NCBI GenBank assembly: GCA_017483185.1
Contig: JAFULM010000034.1
Span: 1 to 33,103, forward strand
DNA: 33,103 nucleotides
Source: Prevotella sp.
GTDB taxonomy: Bacteria; Bacteroidota; Bacteroidia; Bacteroidales; Bacteroidaceae
Reading direction: 5' to 3'
Below are positions 1 through 8,414 of the stretch, one piece after another. The notes below the pieces were generated by a model, which was not told where the DNA came from, ran no database searches, and was given only the letters and a program-made list of their open reading frames with translations. The position numbers and the translations under genes were made by a program. Each line of letters opens with the position of its first letter. Positions within the stretch are counted from its first letter, which is position 1.

Positions 1-269
1 GGCCCCCTCTGACTCCCCCAAAGGGGGAGCTTGGGCTTCCCGTAAGGGCCCCGCGGGGTTGCAACGGGGCTGCTATTGCTCTCTGGCGGCGGCCCCGTTG
101 CAACATGACGGCGTGCTCGTTGCGATGCAATAAGGGCCCCGTTGCTCGACGAGACCCTCTTTCTGGTCCTTTTTCGGCAATCAAAAACTCGTCAACTTTT
201 TCAAAAATGAAGAGCCGCAGGGCCCTCCCGGCATCCCAAGCTCCTCCTTTCGATGGAGTCAGAGGGGCT
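1..269. repeat. Dispersed GC-rich repeat element with inverted ends (left-arm copy)
   Basis: Mirror image of 10691-10959. The ends are imperfect inverted repeats of about 35 bases sharing CCCCTCTGACTCC and GGAGCTTGGG. The interior contains GACGGCGTGCTCGTTGC and several CCCGTTGC boxes, also found at 25.8 kb and at the window end. No coding content is credible. The window starts exactly at its outer edge. Confidence 0.8.
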
Positions 270-299
270 TCTTGACATGCCGTAAGGGCCTTACGGGAC

Positions 300-344
300 A
301 AAAAAAGCCGCCGAAATCCCGATTTCCGGACATTTCGGCGGCTT
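300..344 (-). terminator. Rho-independent terminator of the polyferredoxin gene (left arm)
   Basis: Mirror of 10616-10660. Read on the minus strand, a 13-base stem AAGCCGCCGAAAT pairs across a 14-base loop and is followed by a run of T. It lies about 50 bases beyond the stop of the minus-strand gene ending at 394. Confidence 0.8.
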
Positions 345-393
345 CTGTTTTGTAAATATATATGACACGGCGAGGCAGGGCCGTGCCCTTCGC

Positions 394-1083
394 TTAATCC
401 TTTTTGCCGTTCAGCGACATTATCTTTATTGGACAGGCCGTGACACATTTGCCACATTTTATGCAGTCCGGATGGAGATAGCCCTCCTCCTGTCCGCGGC
501 TGTCGTAGGGTGTCAGTTGCATCGGACAGACGCGGGCACAGCTCTTGCACTTCATCTGGCATGTCGCGCTGACCTTTATCCGGCGGTAGTTTTCGGGCAG
601 CCGGCCGCTCCGCGGCGTCACCCACGATGACAGCGTGCCCATCGGACAGAACGAGCACCACGTGCGCGGGGCATAGATGAACGACAGCGTGACGCCGACG
701 ATGGTCGTCAGGAGAATGATGTTCCAGAAGACCTTGCCCATTGCCGACCAGTCGCCCCAGGCGAAATACATCTGTACGCCGAACATCGTGAAGATGAACA
801 TCACCATGAAAAGCCGGAAACCGAACGTCCGGACGAACGCCGGTATCGGTCTGTGGGGAGAGTAGCGTGAGAGCACGCGGTCGTAGAGGCTGCCACGCGG
901 ACACGCATTGCCGCACCACCAGCGGCCCCGGCGCACGGCAAACGCGACGGGAGCAATCATGCAGATGAGGGCCAGCCAGCCGATGATGGGGTAGAAGTAT
1001 CCCACGATGAGATAGACGATGAGAATCCAGTAGAGTGGCAGACCCTTGGTTTCGAGGTGACGGTGAAATTGTTTCTTTGCCAT
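394..1083 (-). CDS. NapH/NosR-type membrane 4Fe-4S polyferredoxin (left-arm copy)
   Basis: Identical in protein sequence to the gene at 9877-10566, where the full description is given. It is a 229-residue membrane protein with several hydrophobic segments, CxxxCP and CxxCP motifs beside them, and two C-terminal ferredoxin-like cysteine clusters, so it probably relays electrons at the inner membrane. In this arm it is the outermost gene, followed by its own terminator and the dispersed repeat that opens the window. Confidence 0.85.
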   Translation of the reverse strand: MAKKQFHRHLETKGLPLYWILIVYLIVGYFYPIIGWLALICMIAPVAFAVRRGRWWCGNACPRGSLYDRVLSRYSPHRPIPAFVRTFGFRLFMVMFIFTMFGVQMYFAWGDWSAMGKVFWNIILLTTIVGVTLSFIYAPRTWCSFCPMGTLSSWVTPRSGRLPENYRRIKVSATCQMKCKSCARVCPMQLTPYDSRGQEEGYLHPDCIKCGKCVTACPIKIMSLNGKKD

Positions 1084-1130
1084 ATTTCTTTTTATTGGTG
1101 TATATAAGTTTGGACCATTGCAGTTTGTCT

Positions 1131-1237
1131 ATACAACCAAAACGCAAAGGCCGCAAAGCCGCAAAGTCTTATCGGTATAGAACAGGCTATACGAACAGTG
1201 TCTTTGCGCCTTTGCGGCCTTTGCGTTTTGGTTGTAT
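1131..1237. repeat. Long inverted repeat built of GCAAAG units (left arm)
   Basis: Mirror of 9723-9829. Arms of about 36 bases pair: one starts ATACAACCAAAACGCAAAGG and the other ends CCTTTGCGTTTTGGTTGTAT, with a loop of roughly 35 bases. Inside the arms the heptamer-like unit CCGCAAAG recurs. A single-arm relative lies near 29117-29142. No protein-coding role is apparent. Confidence 0.8.
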
Positions 1238-1260
1238 GGACGGATATTGTTCACTTGCTT

Positions 1261-1323
1261 AAAAAAAGAAAGGGACATGGAGAAAGGAAAGATCCTGCGG
1301 TCTCCATACCTCCGTGTCCCTTT
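1261..1323 (-). terminator. Terminator after adk (left arm)
   Basis: Mirror of 9637-9699. On the minus strand AAAGGGACACGGAG pairs imperfectly with CTCCATGTCCCTTT and is followed by TCTTTTTTT, giving a standard intrinsic terminator about 40 bases after the adk stop. Confidence 0.75.
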
Positions 1324-1364
1324 TGTTGTATGTCTTACGGTCGCTTCTTGTGACCGTGACAGTC

Positions 1365-1937
1365 TCAGACGTTGTCGATCACGGCGGCGATGTCGCTGAA
1401 GATGCGGTCCAGCGCGCCGTGGCCGTCGATGTGGTGGTGGGTGCCGTCGGCCTTATACCAGTCGATGAGCGGCGCCGTCTGGTTGTGGTAGACGTCAAGG
1501 CGCTTTCTGATGGTCTCCTCGTTGTCGTCCGAGCGTCCGCTCTCCTTGCCGCGGTTGATGAGCCGCGTCATCAGCTCCTCCTCCGGAACGTCCAGCTCGA
1601 TCATGGCCGCAATCTTGTGGCCGCGCTTGGCGAGCATCGCCTTGAGGGCGTCAGCCTGGGGTATGGTGCGGGGGAAACCGTCGAAGATGACACCCTTGTG
1701 GTCCGGTCCGAAGCTGTCGTAGACGCCGGCGAGGATGTCTATCATCAGGTCGTCGGGGATGAGTTGGCCCTTGTCGATGAACGAAGCAGCCGTCTTTCCT
1801 AATTCCGTTCCTTTCTTGATCTCGCTGCGAAGCACGTCGCCGGTTGAGATGTGGCCGAGCCCGTAGTTTTTGATGATCAGTTCGCTTTGTGTCCCCTTTC
1901 CTGAACCGGGGGCACCGAATATCACAATATTCTTCAT
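1365..1937 (-). CDS. adk: Adenylate kinase (left-arm copy)
   Basis: Same 190-residue protein as 9023-9595, where motifs are listed. It interconverts ATP + AMP and 2 ADP in the cytoplasm. It follows hpt on the same strand (71-base gap) and ends before a terminator, so hpt-adk is probably one transcript. As this copy lies in the palindrome, it may not be a second gene in the organism. Confidence 0.9.
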   Translation of the reverse strand: MKNIVIFGAPGSGKGTQSELIIKNYGLGHISTGDVLRSEIKKGTELGKTAASFIDKGQLIPDDLMIDILAGVYDSFGPDHKGVIFDGFPRTIPQADALKAMLAKRGHKIAAMIELDVPEEELMTRLINRGKESGRSDDNEETIRKRLDVYHNQTAPLIDWYKADGTHHHIDGHGALDRIFSDIAAVIDNV

Positions 1938-2008
1938 TACTGTATGTCTGTTTTACCTTAAAAGTTCTATTGAAGAGTCTTTGTCTTTTGTCCGTCGAGC
2001 GCCGGCCG

Positions 2009-2545
2009 TCATTCTTTCAGCGTGTAGATGTCCCGCAGATTGCGGCCCTGCTGGTCGTAATCAAGTCCGTATCCGAGGATGAAGTCGTTGGGAATCTTGA
2101 ACGCGACATACTTGATGTCGAGCTGGGTCTTCAGCCGTTCCGGTTTGAGCAGCAACGTACAGATGCTCACCGACGCCGGATTTCTCGTGCCGAGGCTCTC
2201 GATCATGCGTTTCATGGTCAGTCCGCTTTCGACGATGTCCTCTACGATGATGACGTCGCGGTCGGTCAGGTCCTCGTTGATACCGAACACTTCTTTGATC
2301 TTTCCCGTCGATGTCGTTCCCTGATAGGACGCCAACTTGACGAAGGAAATCTCGCAGGGGATGGTCAACTCGCGCATGAGGTCGGCTGCAAAGACGAACG
2401 AGCCGTTGAGAACGGCAAGCAACAGCGGGTTGCGTCCCGCCATGTCGCGGTTTATCTCCTCCGCAACAGCTTTCACCCTCTGCTTGATCTCGGTCTCGGA
2501 AATGGATGTTTCAAACACTTTGTCCTTGATTTTGACTATGCTCAT
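2009..2545 (-). CDS. hpt: Hypoxanthine phosphoribosyltransferase (left-arm copy)
   Basis: Same 178-residue protein as 8415-8951. It is a purine-salvage enzyme that joins hypoxanthine or guanine to PRPP; the PRPP motif VIIVEDIVESGLT is intact. It is transcribed away from nnr from a shared 90-base intergenic region, and adk follows on the same strand. Confidence 0.9.
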   Translation of the reverse strand: MSIVKIKDKVFETSISETEIKQRVKAVAEEINRDMAGRNPLLLAVLNGSFVFAADLMRELTIPCEISFVKLASYQGTTSTGKIKEVFGINEDLTDRDVIIVEDIVESGLTMKRMIESLGTRNPASVSICTLLLKPERLKTQLDIKYVAFKIPNDFILGYGLDYDQQGRNLRDIYTLKE

Positions 2546-2570
2546 GGTACTAAAAACTTAATATTTGCGG

Positions 2571-2578
2571 CAAAATTA
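2571..2578 (-). promoter_or_regulatory. -7 element of the hpt promoter (left arm)
   Basis: On the minus strand this reads TAATTTTG, matching the Bacteroidetes -7 consensus TAnnTTTG, about 26 bases before the hpt start codon. I see no TTTG at the usual 19-21 base spacing upstream, so the -33 element is weak. Confidence 0.55.
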
Positions 2579-2614
2579 GTAAAAATCCGTCAAAGAATAG
2601 TCATTGAATAGTAT

Positions 2615-2630
2615 TAATTTTGTATTTTTG
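2615..2630 (+). promoter_or_regulatory. Tandem -7 elements directly before nnr (left arm)
   Basis: TAATTTTG (2615-2622) and TATTTTTG (2623-2630) both match TAnnTTTG. The second ends four bases before the nnr ATG at 2635. Use of either would give a transcript with a very short leader or none at all. Confidence 0.5.
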
Positions 2631-2634
2631 CCGT

Positions 2635-4149
2635 ATGAAGATTTTCACGAGCGCTCAGATACGTGAGCTTGACAAATATACCATAGAGCACGAACCGATC
2701 AAATCGGTCGAATTGATGGAGCGTGCGGCCAAGGCTATCACACGTGCCATCACGGACCGTTGGCACAATGATACGCCGATGGTGGTCTTTGCCGGTCCGG
2801 GCAATAACGGCGGCGACGCGCTTGCCGTGGCACGCCTGTTGGCCGAAGAGGGATATGCCGTGACGGCCTATCTCTTCAACATCTCCGGTCATCTTTCGGA
2901 TGACTGTGCGGCCAACAAGGCACGTCTCAAGGAGTGTCGCAGCCTGAAACAGCTGACCGAGGTGACGCAGGAGTTTGACCCGCCCCAGCTCACGGCCGAG
3001 ACTCTGGTTGTCGACGGACTCTTCGGTTCGGGGCTGAACAAGCCTCTTGCGGGCGGTTTCGCCTCGCTTGTCAAGTACATCAACGCCTCGCCCTGCCGCG
3101 TGGTGAGTATCGACATGCCCTCCGGACTGATGACGGAGGACAACACCTACAACATAAGGGCCAACATCATACGTGCCGATCTGACACTCACGCTTCAGCA
3201 CAAGAAACTCTCTTTCCTTTTCGCCGAAAACCAGTTGTTTGTCGGTGAACTCCGCGTCTTGGACATACGACTGAGCAAAGAGGGCACGGACAGCATCGAC
3301 GCACAATATCACATAGTGGAGGAGAGCGAGGTCCGCAATATGCTCCGTCCACGGCCGGAGTTCGCACACAAGGGCCAGATGGGCAGCGCGCTGCTCGTGG
3401 CCGGCAGCTACGGCATGGCGGGAGCCGCCGTGCTGGCAGCACGGGCTTGTCTGCGGGCCGGTGCGGGCAAGGTGACGCTCCATTCGCCGCGTTGCAACAA
3501 CATCATAACACAAATCTCCGTGCCCGAAGCCATCTTCCAAGCGGATGTCGACGAGGCCGTCTTTGCCGAGCCGGTGGATACGGAAGACTATGACGCACTG
3601 GGCATCGGACCGGGCCTCGGCATGACCGAGACAACGGCGATAGCCCTCATCGCGCAGCTTCGCAGGGCTCAGTGTCCCGTCGTGGCGGACGCCGACGCAA
3701 TAAATATCCTGGGCAACCATCGGGCGTGGATACAGCAGTTGCCCAAGGAAATCATCCTCACGCCCCATCCGAAGGAATACGACCGTCTCGACGGACATTC
3801 CGCCGACAGTTACGAACGGCTCTCGAAGGCACGCCATCTGGCCGAACAACTGCATGCGTACATCATCATCAAGGGACGTTACACGGCTTTGTGTCAACCC
3901 GACGGCCACGTGACGTTCAATCCGACAGGCAATCCCGGCATGGCCACGGCCGGCAGCGGAGATGTCCTGACGGGCATCATCACCGCCCTGTTGGCACGCG
4001 GATACGCCCGACGGGACGCTTGTGTGCTCGGTGTCTATATCCACGGACTCGCCGGCGACATAGCTGCCGGGCAGTTAGGACAGGAGAGTGTCACGGCGGG
4101 GGATATCGTGGCATGTCTTCCCAAGGCTTTCGCGAGACTGAGCGAGTGA
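2635..4149 (+). CDS. nnr: Bifunctional NAD(P)H-hydrate epimerase / ADP-dependent dehydratase (left-arm copy)
   Basis: Same protein as 6811-8325, where domains are given. It repairs damaged NADHX and NADPHX: the N-terminal half epimerises, the C-terminal half dehydrates at the cost of ADP. I chose ATG 2635 (504 aa) rather than the in-frame TTG at 2620, because the family starts with the MKIF-type segment and the TTG overlaps the -7 promoter elements. Three 22-bp tandem repeats start one base after the stop. Confidence 0.9.
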   Translation: MKIFTSAQIRELDKYTIEHEPIKSVELMERAAKAITRAITDRWHNDTPMVVFAGPGNNGGDALAVARLLAEEGYAVTAYLFNISGHLSDDCAANKARLKECRSLKQLTEVTQEFDPPQLTAETLVVDGLFGSGLNKPLAGGFASLVKYINASPCRVVSIDMPSGLMTEDNTYNIRANIIRADLTLTLQHKKLSFLFAENQLFVGELRVLDIRLSKEGTDSIDAQYHIVEESEVRNMLRPRPEFAHKGQMGSALLVAGSYGMAGAAVLAARACLRAGAGKVTLHSPRCNNIITQISVPEAIFQADVDEAVFAEPVDTEDYDALGIGPGLGMTETTAIALIAQLRRAQCPVVADADAINILGNHRAWIQQLPKEIILTPHPKEYDRLDGHSADSYERLSKARHLAEQLHAYIIIKGRYTALCQPDGHVTFNPTGNPGMATAGSGDVLTGIITALLARGYARRDACVLGVYIHGLAGDIAAGQLGQESVTAGDIVACLPKAFARLSE

Positions 4150-4150
4150 G

Positions 4151-4238
4151 CTCCCGGATGCATGAAGACTGTCTCCCGGGTGCATGAAGACTGTCTCCCG
4201 GGTGCATGATGACAGTCTCTCGGATGCAAGAGCGCATC
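4151..4238. repeat. 22-bp tandem repeat between nnr and the DUF4831 gene (left arm)
   Basis: Three consecutive 22-base units start at 4151, 4173 and 4195, sharing CTCCCGGxTGCATGA and ending in a CTGT/CAGT-like tail. A degenerate fourth starts at 4217. The first two differ by one base. No spacers separate the units, so this is not a CRISPR array. Confidence 0.9.
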
Positions 4239-4326
4239 CCGAACAATTCGTGAAAGCACGACGGAACTATATATATAAGGTAACGGCAGACAGGTAACAG
4301 AATAACAATATCTACATAAAGTCAAT

Positions 4327-5406
4327 ATGAAAACAATCCTTTTAGCGGGGATGTGCATGCTTGCCAGCATGGCGTCGGCCCAAACTCAGATAAGCAAGTA
4401 TCAGCCGGGAGTGACTCCCGAGGGTGCTGTCTACTTCCTTCCAAAGACGGCTTTGCGTGTTGTGGTGCAGGTGGAGAAGACCACCTATACGCCGGGCGAC
4501 TTTGCCAAATATGCCGAGAGGTATCTGCGGCTGATGGATGTGGCGCAGGAAGCGTCCGTGAGCTATCGTGTCAACAGCGTCACAATGACTCCGTTTGGCG
4601 TGGCGGACACTACAAAATGCTTCTCGGTGAGGTTTAATGCCAAAAACGCGACGGCCAACGTGCAACTTGCCGAGGACGGTGCGCTCATGGCAATCAACGC
4701 CACTGCCACAGCACCGGCGGAGCCGAAGGCGTTTGTGTCTGCGCCAAAACCGCGTCAGGTCAATCCGCGTCAGTTCATGAACGAGGAGATCTTGGCTGCC
4801 GGCAGTACGGCGAAGATGGCCGAGTTGACCGCTCTTGAGATATACGAGATACGCGACAGCAAGAATCAGCTTGTCCGCGGGCAGGCCGACTTTATGCCTA
4901 AGGACGGCGAACAGCTGCGCATCATGTTGGATCAGCTGTCCGCCCAGGACCAGGCGCTGACCAGTCTCTTTGCCGGAAAGACCGTTCGGGACACCACCGA
5001 GCATGTCTTTGTGTACTATCCGGACAGTGAGGTGAACCGTCAGGTGTTGTTCCGTCTGTCCGACAAACTCGGTGTCGTTGACGCAGACGACCTGTCCGGC
5101 GCACCATATTATATCAGCGTGACAGACTTGCACAGTGTCCCGGCGACAGTCCAGACCGGCGATGACAAGAAAAAGAAAAAGGTGCTGTCCGTCGAAGACG
5201 GCATCTATGTCAACGTCCCGGGCAAGATTCGTGTGGACATCACGCGCGGCAATGCTCCCGTGGGCAGCTATGAGGTGACGGCGGGACAGTTCGGACATAC
5301 CGAACTGCTCAGTGGCGAACTCTTCAATAAGCGCTTCACAACCCATCTGACGCTCAATCCTGTCACCGGAGGGGTGGCCCGATTGGAGGCGGAACAACCG
5401 AAATAA
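4327..5406 (+). CDS. DUF4831 family exported protein (left-arm copy)
   Basis: Same 359-residue protein as 5554-6633. It has a cleavable N-terminal signal peptide (probable cut after A18, ASA/QT) and no lipobox at the expected place, so it is probably periplasmic or surface-exposed. The function of the family is not known to me. It ends 31 bases before the central hairpin, so in this window the two copies converge tail to tail on it. Confidence 0.8.
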   Translation: MKTILLAGMCMLASMASAQTQISKYQPGVTPEGAVYFLPKTALRVVVQVEKTTYTPGDFAKYAERYLRLMDVAQEASVSYRVNSVTMTPFGVADTTKCFSVRFNAKNATANVQLAEDGALMAINATATAPAEPKAFVSAPKPRQVNPRQFMNEEILAAGSTAKMAELTALEIYEIRDSKNQLVRGQADFMPKDGEQLRIMLDQLSAQDQALTSLFAGKTVRDTTEHVFVYYPDSEVNRQVLFRLSDKLGVVDADDLSGAPYYISVTDLHSVPATVQTGDDKKKKKVLSVEDGIYVNVPGKIRVDITRGNAPVGSYEVTAGQFGHTELLSGELFNKRFTTHLTLNPVTGGVARLEAEQPK

Positions 5407-5436
5407 GCGAAGAGGCTATCGCTATCTGACTCCTAA

Positions 5437-5522
5437 AATCACAATCTCTATAAAAAGGCAAAGGAGTCCTGCAACCCGGCCGGGTTGCAGGACTCCTTTG
5501 CCTTTTTATAGAGATTGTGATT
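5437..5522. terminator. Central 86-bp perfect hairpin, probable bidirectional terminator
   Basis: This is a perfect self-complementary sequence of 43-base arms, centred on CCCGGCCGGG at 5475-5484 with no loop. The stem is GC-rich inside and ends in TTTTTAT on either strand, as expected of a rho-independent terminator. It lies 31 bases after the stop of the DUF4831 gene at 5406 and equally serves the mirrored gene. Natural terminators seldom have arms this long and perfect, so part of it may come from the event that created the palindrome. Confidence 0.8.
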
Positions 5523-5553
5523 ATTAGGAGTCAGATAGCGATAGCCTCTTCGC

Positions 5554-6633
5554 TTATTTCGGTTGTTCCGCCTCCAATCGGGCCACCCCTCCGGTGACAG
5601 GATTGAGCGTCAGATGGGTTGTGAAGCGCTTATTGAAGAGTTCGCCACTGAGCAGTTCGGTATGTCCGAACTGTCCCGCCGTCACCTCATAGCTGCCCAC
5701 GGGAGCATTGCCGCGCGTGATGTCCACACGAATCTTGCCCGGGACGTTGACATAGATGCCGTCTTCGACGGACAGCACCTTTTTCTTTTTCTTGTCATCG
5801 CCGGTCTGGACTGTCGCCGGGACACTGTGCAAGTCTGTCACGCTGATATAATATGGTGCGCCGGACAGGTCGTCTGCGTCAACGACACCGAGTTTGTCGG
5901 ACAGACGGAACAACACCTGACGGTTCACCTCACTGTCCGGATAGTACACAAAGACATGCTCGGTGGTGTCCCGAACGGTCTTTCCGGCAAAGAGACTGGT
6001 CAGCGCCTGGTCCTGGGCGGACAGCTGATCCAACATGATGCGCAGCTGTTCGCCGTCCTTAGGCATAAAGTCGGCCTGCCCGCGGACAAGCTGATTCTTG
6101 CTGTCGCGTATCTCGTATATCTCAAGAGCGGTCAACTCGGCCATCTTCGCCGTACTGCCGGCAGCCAAGATCTCCTCGTTCATGAACTGACGCGGATTGA
6201 CCTGACGCGGTTTTGGCGCAGACACAAACGCCTTCGGCTCCGCCGGTGCTGTGGCAGTGGCGTTGATTGCCATGAGCGCACCGTCCTCGGCAAGTTGCAC
6301 GTTGGCCGTCGCGTTTTTGGCATTAAACCTCACCGAGAAGCATTTTGTAGTGTCCGCCACGCCAAACGGAGTCATTGTGACGCTGTTGACACGATAGCTC
6401 ACGGACGCTTCCTGCGCCACATCCATCAGCCGCAGATACCTCTCGGCATATTTGGCAAAGTCGCCCGGCGTATAGGTGGTCTTCTCCACCTGCACCACAA
6501 CACGCAAAGCCGTCTTTGGAAGGAAGTAGACAGCACCCTCGGGAGTCACTCCCGGCTGATACTTGCTTATCTGAGTTTGGGCCGACGCCATGCTGGCAAG
6601 CATGCACATCCCCGCTAAAAGGATTGTTTTCAT
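5554..6633 (-). CDS. DUF4831 family exported protein
   Basis: A 359-residue protein that I recognise as a DUF4831 member, a family of uncharacterised Bacteroidetes proteins. Residues 1-18 form a typical signal peptide (basic KT, hydrophobic core, ASA cleavage site before Q19), which implies export to the periplasm. Cys10 lies inside the signal core after a Met, which does not fit a lipoprotein signal. The mature part is soluble, rich in Val, Thr and Ala, with a basic DDKKKKK stretch at about residue 280 and no catalytic motif I can name. It is transcribed in the same direction as nnr, 177 bases after it, but the gap holds tandem repeats and probably its own promoter. Function unknown. Confidence 0.8.
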   Translation of the reverse strand: MKTILLAGMCMLASMASAQTQISKYQPGVTPEGAVYFLPKTALRVVVQVEKTTYTPGDFAKYAERYLRLMDVAQEASVSYRVNSVTMTPFGVADTTKCFSVRFNAKNATANVQLAEDGALMAINATATAPAEPKAFVSAPKPRQVNPRQFMNEEILAAGSTAKMAELTALEIYEIRDSKNQLVRGQADFMPKDGEQLRIMLDQLSAQDQALTSLFAGKTVRDTTEHVFVYYPDSEVNRQVLFRLSDKLGVVDADDLSGAPYYISVTDLHSVPATVQTGDDKKKKKVLSVEDGIYVNVPGKIRVDITRGNAPVGSYEVTAGQFGHTELLSGELFNKRFTTHLTLNPVTGGVARLEAEQPK

Positions 6634-6721
6634 ATTGACTTTATGTAGATATTGTTATTCTGTTACCTGTCTGCCGTTACCTTATATATATAGTTCCGTC
6701 GTGCTTTCACGAATTGTTCGG

Positions 6722-6809
6722 GATGCGCTCTTGCATCCGAGAGACTGTCATCATGCACCCGGGAGACAGTCTTCATGCACCCGGGAGACAGTCTTCATGC
6801 ATCCGGGAG
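6722..6809. repeat. 22-bp tandem repeat (right arm)
   Basis: Mirror of 4151-4238: three 22-base units plus a degenerate fourth, in the 177-base gap between nnr and the DUF4831 gene. Each unit contains CCCGGx and xTGCAT, both locally palindromic. A role as transcript-end structure or protein-binding array is possible but not shown. Confidence 0.9.
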
Positions 6810-6810
6810 C

Positions 6811-8325
6811 TCACTCGCTCAGTCTCGCGAAAGCCTTGGGAAGACATGCCACGATATCCCCCGCCGTGACACTCTCCTGTCCTAACTGCCCGGCAGCTAT
6901 GTCGCCGGCGAGTCCGTGGATATAGACACCGAGCACACAAGCGTCCCGTCGGGCGTATCCGCGTGCCAACAGGGCGGTGATGATGCCCGTCAGGACATCT
7001 CCGCTGCCGGCCGTGGCCATGCCGGGATTGCCTGTCGGATTGAACGTCACGTGGCCGTCGGGTTGACACAAAGCCGTGTAACGTCCCTTGATGATGATGT
7101 ACGCATGCAGTTGTTCGGCCAGATGGCGTGCCTTCGAGAGCCGTTCGTAACTGTCGGCGGAATGTCCGTCGAGACGGTCGTATTCCTTCGGATGGGGCGT
7201 GAGGATGATTTCCTTGGGCAACTGCTGTATCCACGCCCGATGGTTGCCCAGGATATTTATTGCGTCGGCGTCCGCCACGACGGGACACTGAGCCCTGCGA
7301 AGCTGCGCGATGAGGGCTATCGCCGTTGTCTCGGTCATGCCGAGGCCCGGTCCGATGCCCAGTGCGTCATAGTCTTCCGTATCCACCGGCTCGGCAAAGA
7401 CGGCCTCGTCGACATCCGCTTGGAAGATGGCTTCGGGCACGGAGATTTGTGTTATGATGTTGTTGCAACGCGGCGAATGGAGCGTCACCTTGCCCGCACC
7501 GGCCCGCAGACAAGCCCGTGCTGCCAGCACGGCGGCTCCCGCCATGCCGTAGCTGCCGGCCACGAGCAGCGCGCTGCCCATCTGGCCCTTGTGTGCGAAC
7601 TCCGGCCGTGGACGGAGCATATTGCGGACCTCGCTCTCCTCCACTATGTGATATTGTGCGTCGATGCTGTCCGTGCCCTCTTTGCTCAGTCGTATGTCCA
7701 AGACGCGGAGTTCACCGACAAACAACTGGTTTTCGGCGAAAAGGAAAGAGAGTTTCTTGTGCTGAAGCGTGAGTGTCAGATCGGCACGTATGATGTTGGC
7801 CCTTATGTTGTAGGTGTTGTCCTCCGTCATCAGTCCGGAGGGCATGTCGATACTCACCACGCGGCAGGGCGAGGCGTTGATGTACTTGACAAGCGAGGCG
7901 AAACCGCCCGCAAGAGGCTTGTTCAGCCCCGAACCGAAGAGTCCGTCGACAACCAGAGTCTCGGCCGTGAGCTGGGGCGGGTCAAACTCCTGCGTCACCT
8001 CGGTCAGCTGTTTCAGGCTGCGACACTCCTTGAGACGTGCCTTGTTGGCCGCACAGTCATCCGAAAGATGACCGGAGATGTTGAAGAGATAGGCCGTCAC
8101 GGCATATCCCTCTTCGGCCAACAGGCGTGCCACGGCAAGCGCGTCGCCGCCGTTATTGCCCGGACCGGCAAAGACCACCATCGGCGTATCATTGTGCCAA
8201 CGGTCCGTGATGGCACGTGTGATAGCCTTGGCCGCACGCTCCATCAATTCGACCGATTTGATCGGTTCGTGCTCTATGGTATATTTGTCAAGCTCACGTA
8301 TCTGAGCGCTCGTGAAAATCTTCAT
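6811..8325 (-). CDS. nnr: Bifunctional NAD(P)H-hydrate epimerase / ADP-dependent NAD(P)H-hydrate dehydratase
   Basis: A 504-residue cytoplasmic metabolite-repair enzyme. The N-terminal YjeF_N (NnrE) domain, about residues 1-215, converts R- to S-NAD(P)HX and shows AGPGNNGGDALAVARLL near residue 55 and SIDMPSGL near 155. The C-terminal YjeF_C (NnrD) domain, about 230-500, removes the hydrate using ADP. Its family motifs are GIGPGLG, VVADADAIN, ILTPHPKE, IIIKG and the nucleotide-binding NPTGNPGMATAGSGDVLTG. Length is normal for the fused bacterial form. ATG at 8325 is preferred over TTG at 8340, which overlaps the promoter. The gene diverges from hpt. Confidence 0.93.
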   Translation of the reverse strand: MKIFTSAQIRELDKYTIEHEPIKSVELMERAAKAITRAITDRWHNDTPMVVFAGPGNNGGDALAVARLLAEEGYAVTAYLFNISGHLSDDCAANKARLKECRSLKQLTEVTQEFDPPQLTAETLVVDGLFGSGLNKPLAGGFASLVKYINASPCRVVSIDMPSGLMTEDNTYNIRANIIRADLTLTLQHKKLSFLFAENQLFVGELRVLDIRLSKEGTDSIDAQYHIVEESEVRNMLRPRPEFAHKGQMGSALLVAGSYGMAGAAVLAARACLRAGAGKVTLHSPRCNNIITQISVPEAIFQADVDEAVFAEPVDTEDYDALGIGPGLGMTETTAIALIAQLRRAQCPVVADADAINILGNHRAWIQQLPKEIILTPHPKEYDRLDGHSADSYERLSKARHLAEQLHAYIIIKGRYTALCQPDGHVTFNPTGNPGMATAGSGDVLTGIITALLARGYARRDACVLGVYIHGLAGDIAAGQLGQESVTAGDIVACLPKAFARLSE

Positions 8326-8337
8326 ACGGCAAAAATA

Positions 8338-8345
8338 CAAAATTA
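8338..8345 (-). promoter_or_regulatory. -7 element before nnr (right arm)
   Basis: TAATTTTG on the minus strand, with a second match TATTTTTG at 8330-8337 only four bases from the nnr ATG. Either would yield a nearly leaderless nnr message. Confidence 0.5.
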
Positions 8346-8381
8346 ATACTATTCAATGACTATTCTTTGACGGATTTTTAC

Positions 8382-8389
8382 TAATTTTG
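8382..8389 (+). promoter_or_regulatory. -7 element of the hpt promoter (right arm)
   Basis: TAATTTTG matches TAnnTTTG and lies 25 bases before the hpt ATG at 8415. The nearest TTTG upstream (8366-8369) is only 12 bases away, short of the usual spacing, so the -33 box is uncertain. Confidence 0.55.
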
Positions 8390-8414
8390 CCGCAAATATT
8401 AAGTTTTTAGTACC

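Noticed and set aside
4151-4238. 22-bp repeats as a CRISPR array
   Set aside because: The units are directly adjacent with no spacers, and no cas gene is present. The same applies to 25409-25590 and 17551-17614.
2614-8346. Long open frames antisense to nnr and the DUF4831 gene (for example 2614-4044, 4342-5397 and mirrors)
   Set aside because: They are shadows caused by GC-rich codon use on the real strand; their proteins are His/Arg/Val-rich with no recognisable domain, while the opposite strand encodes clear families.
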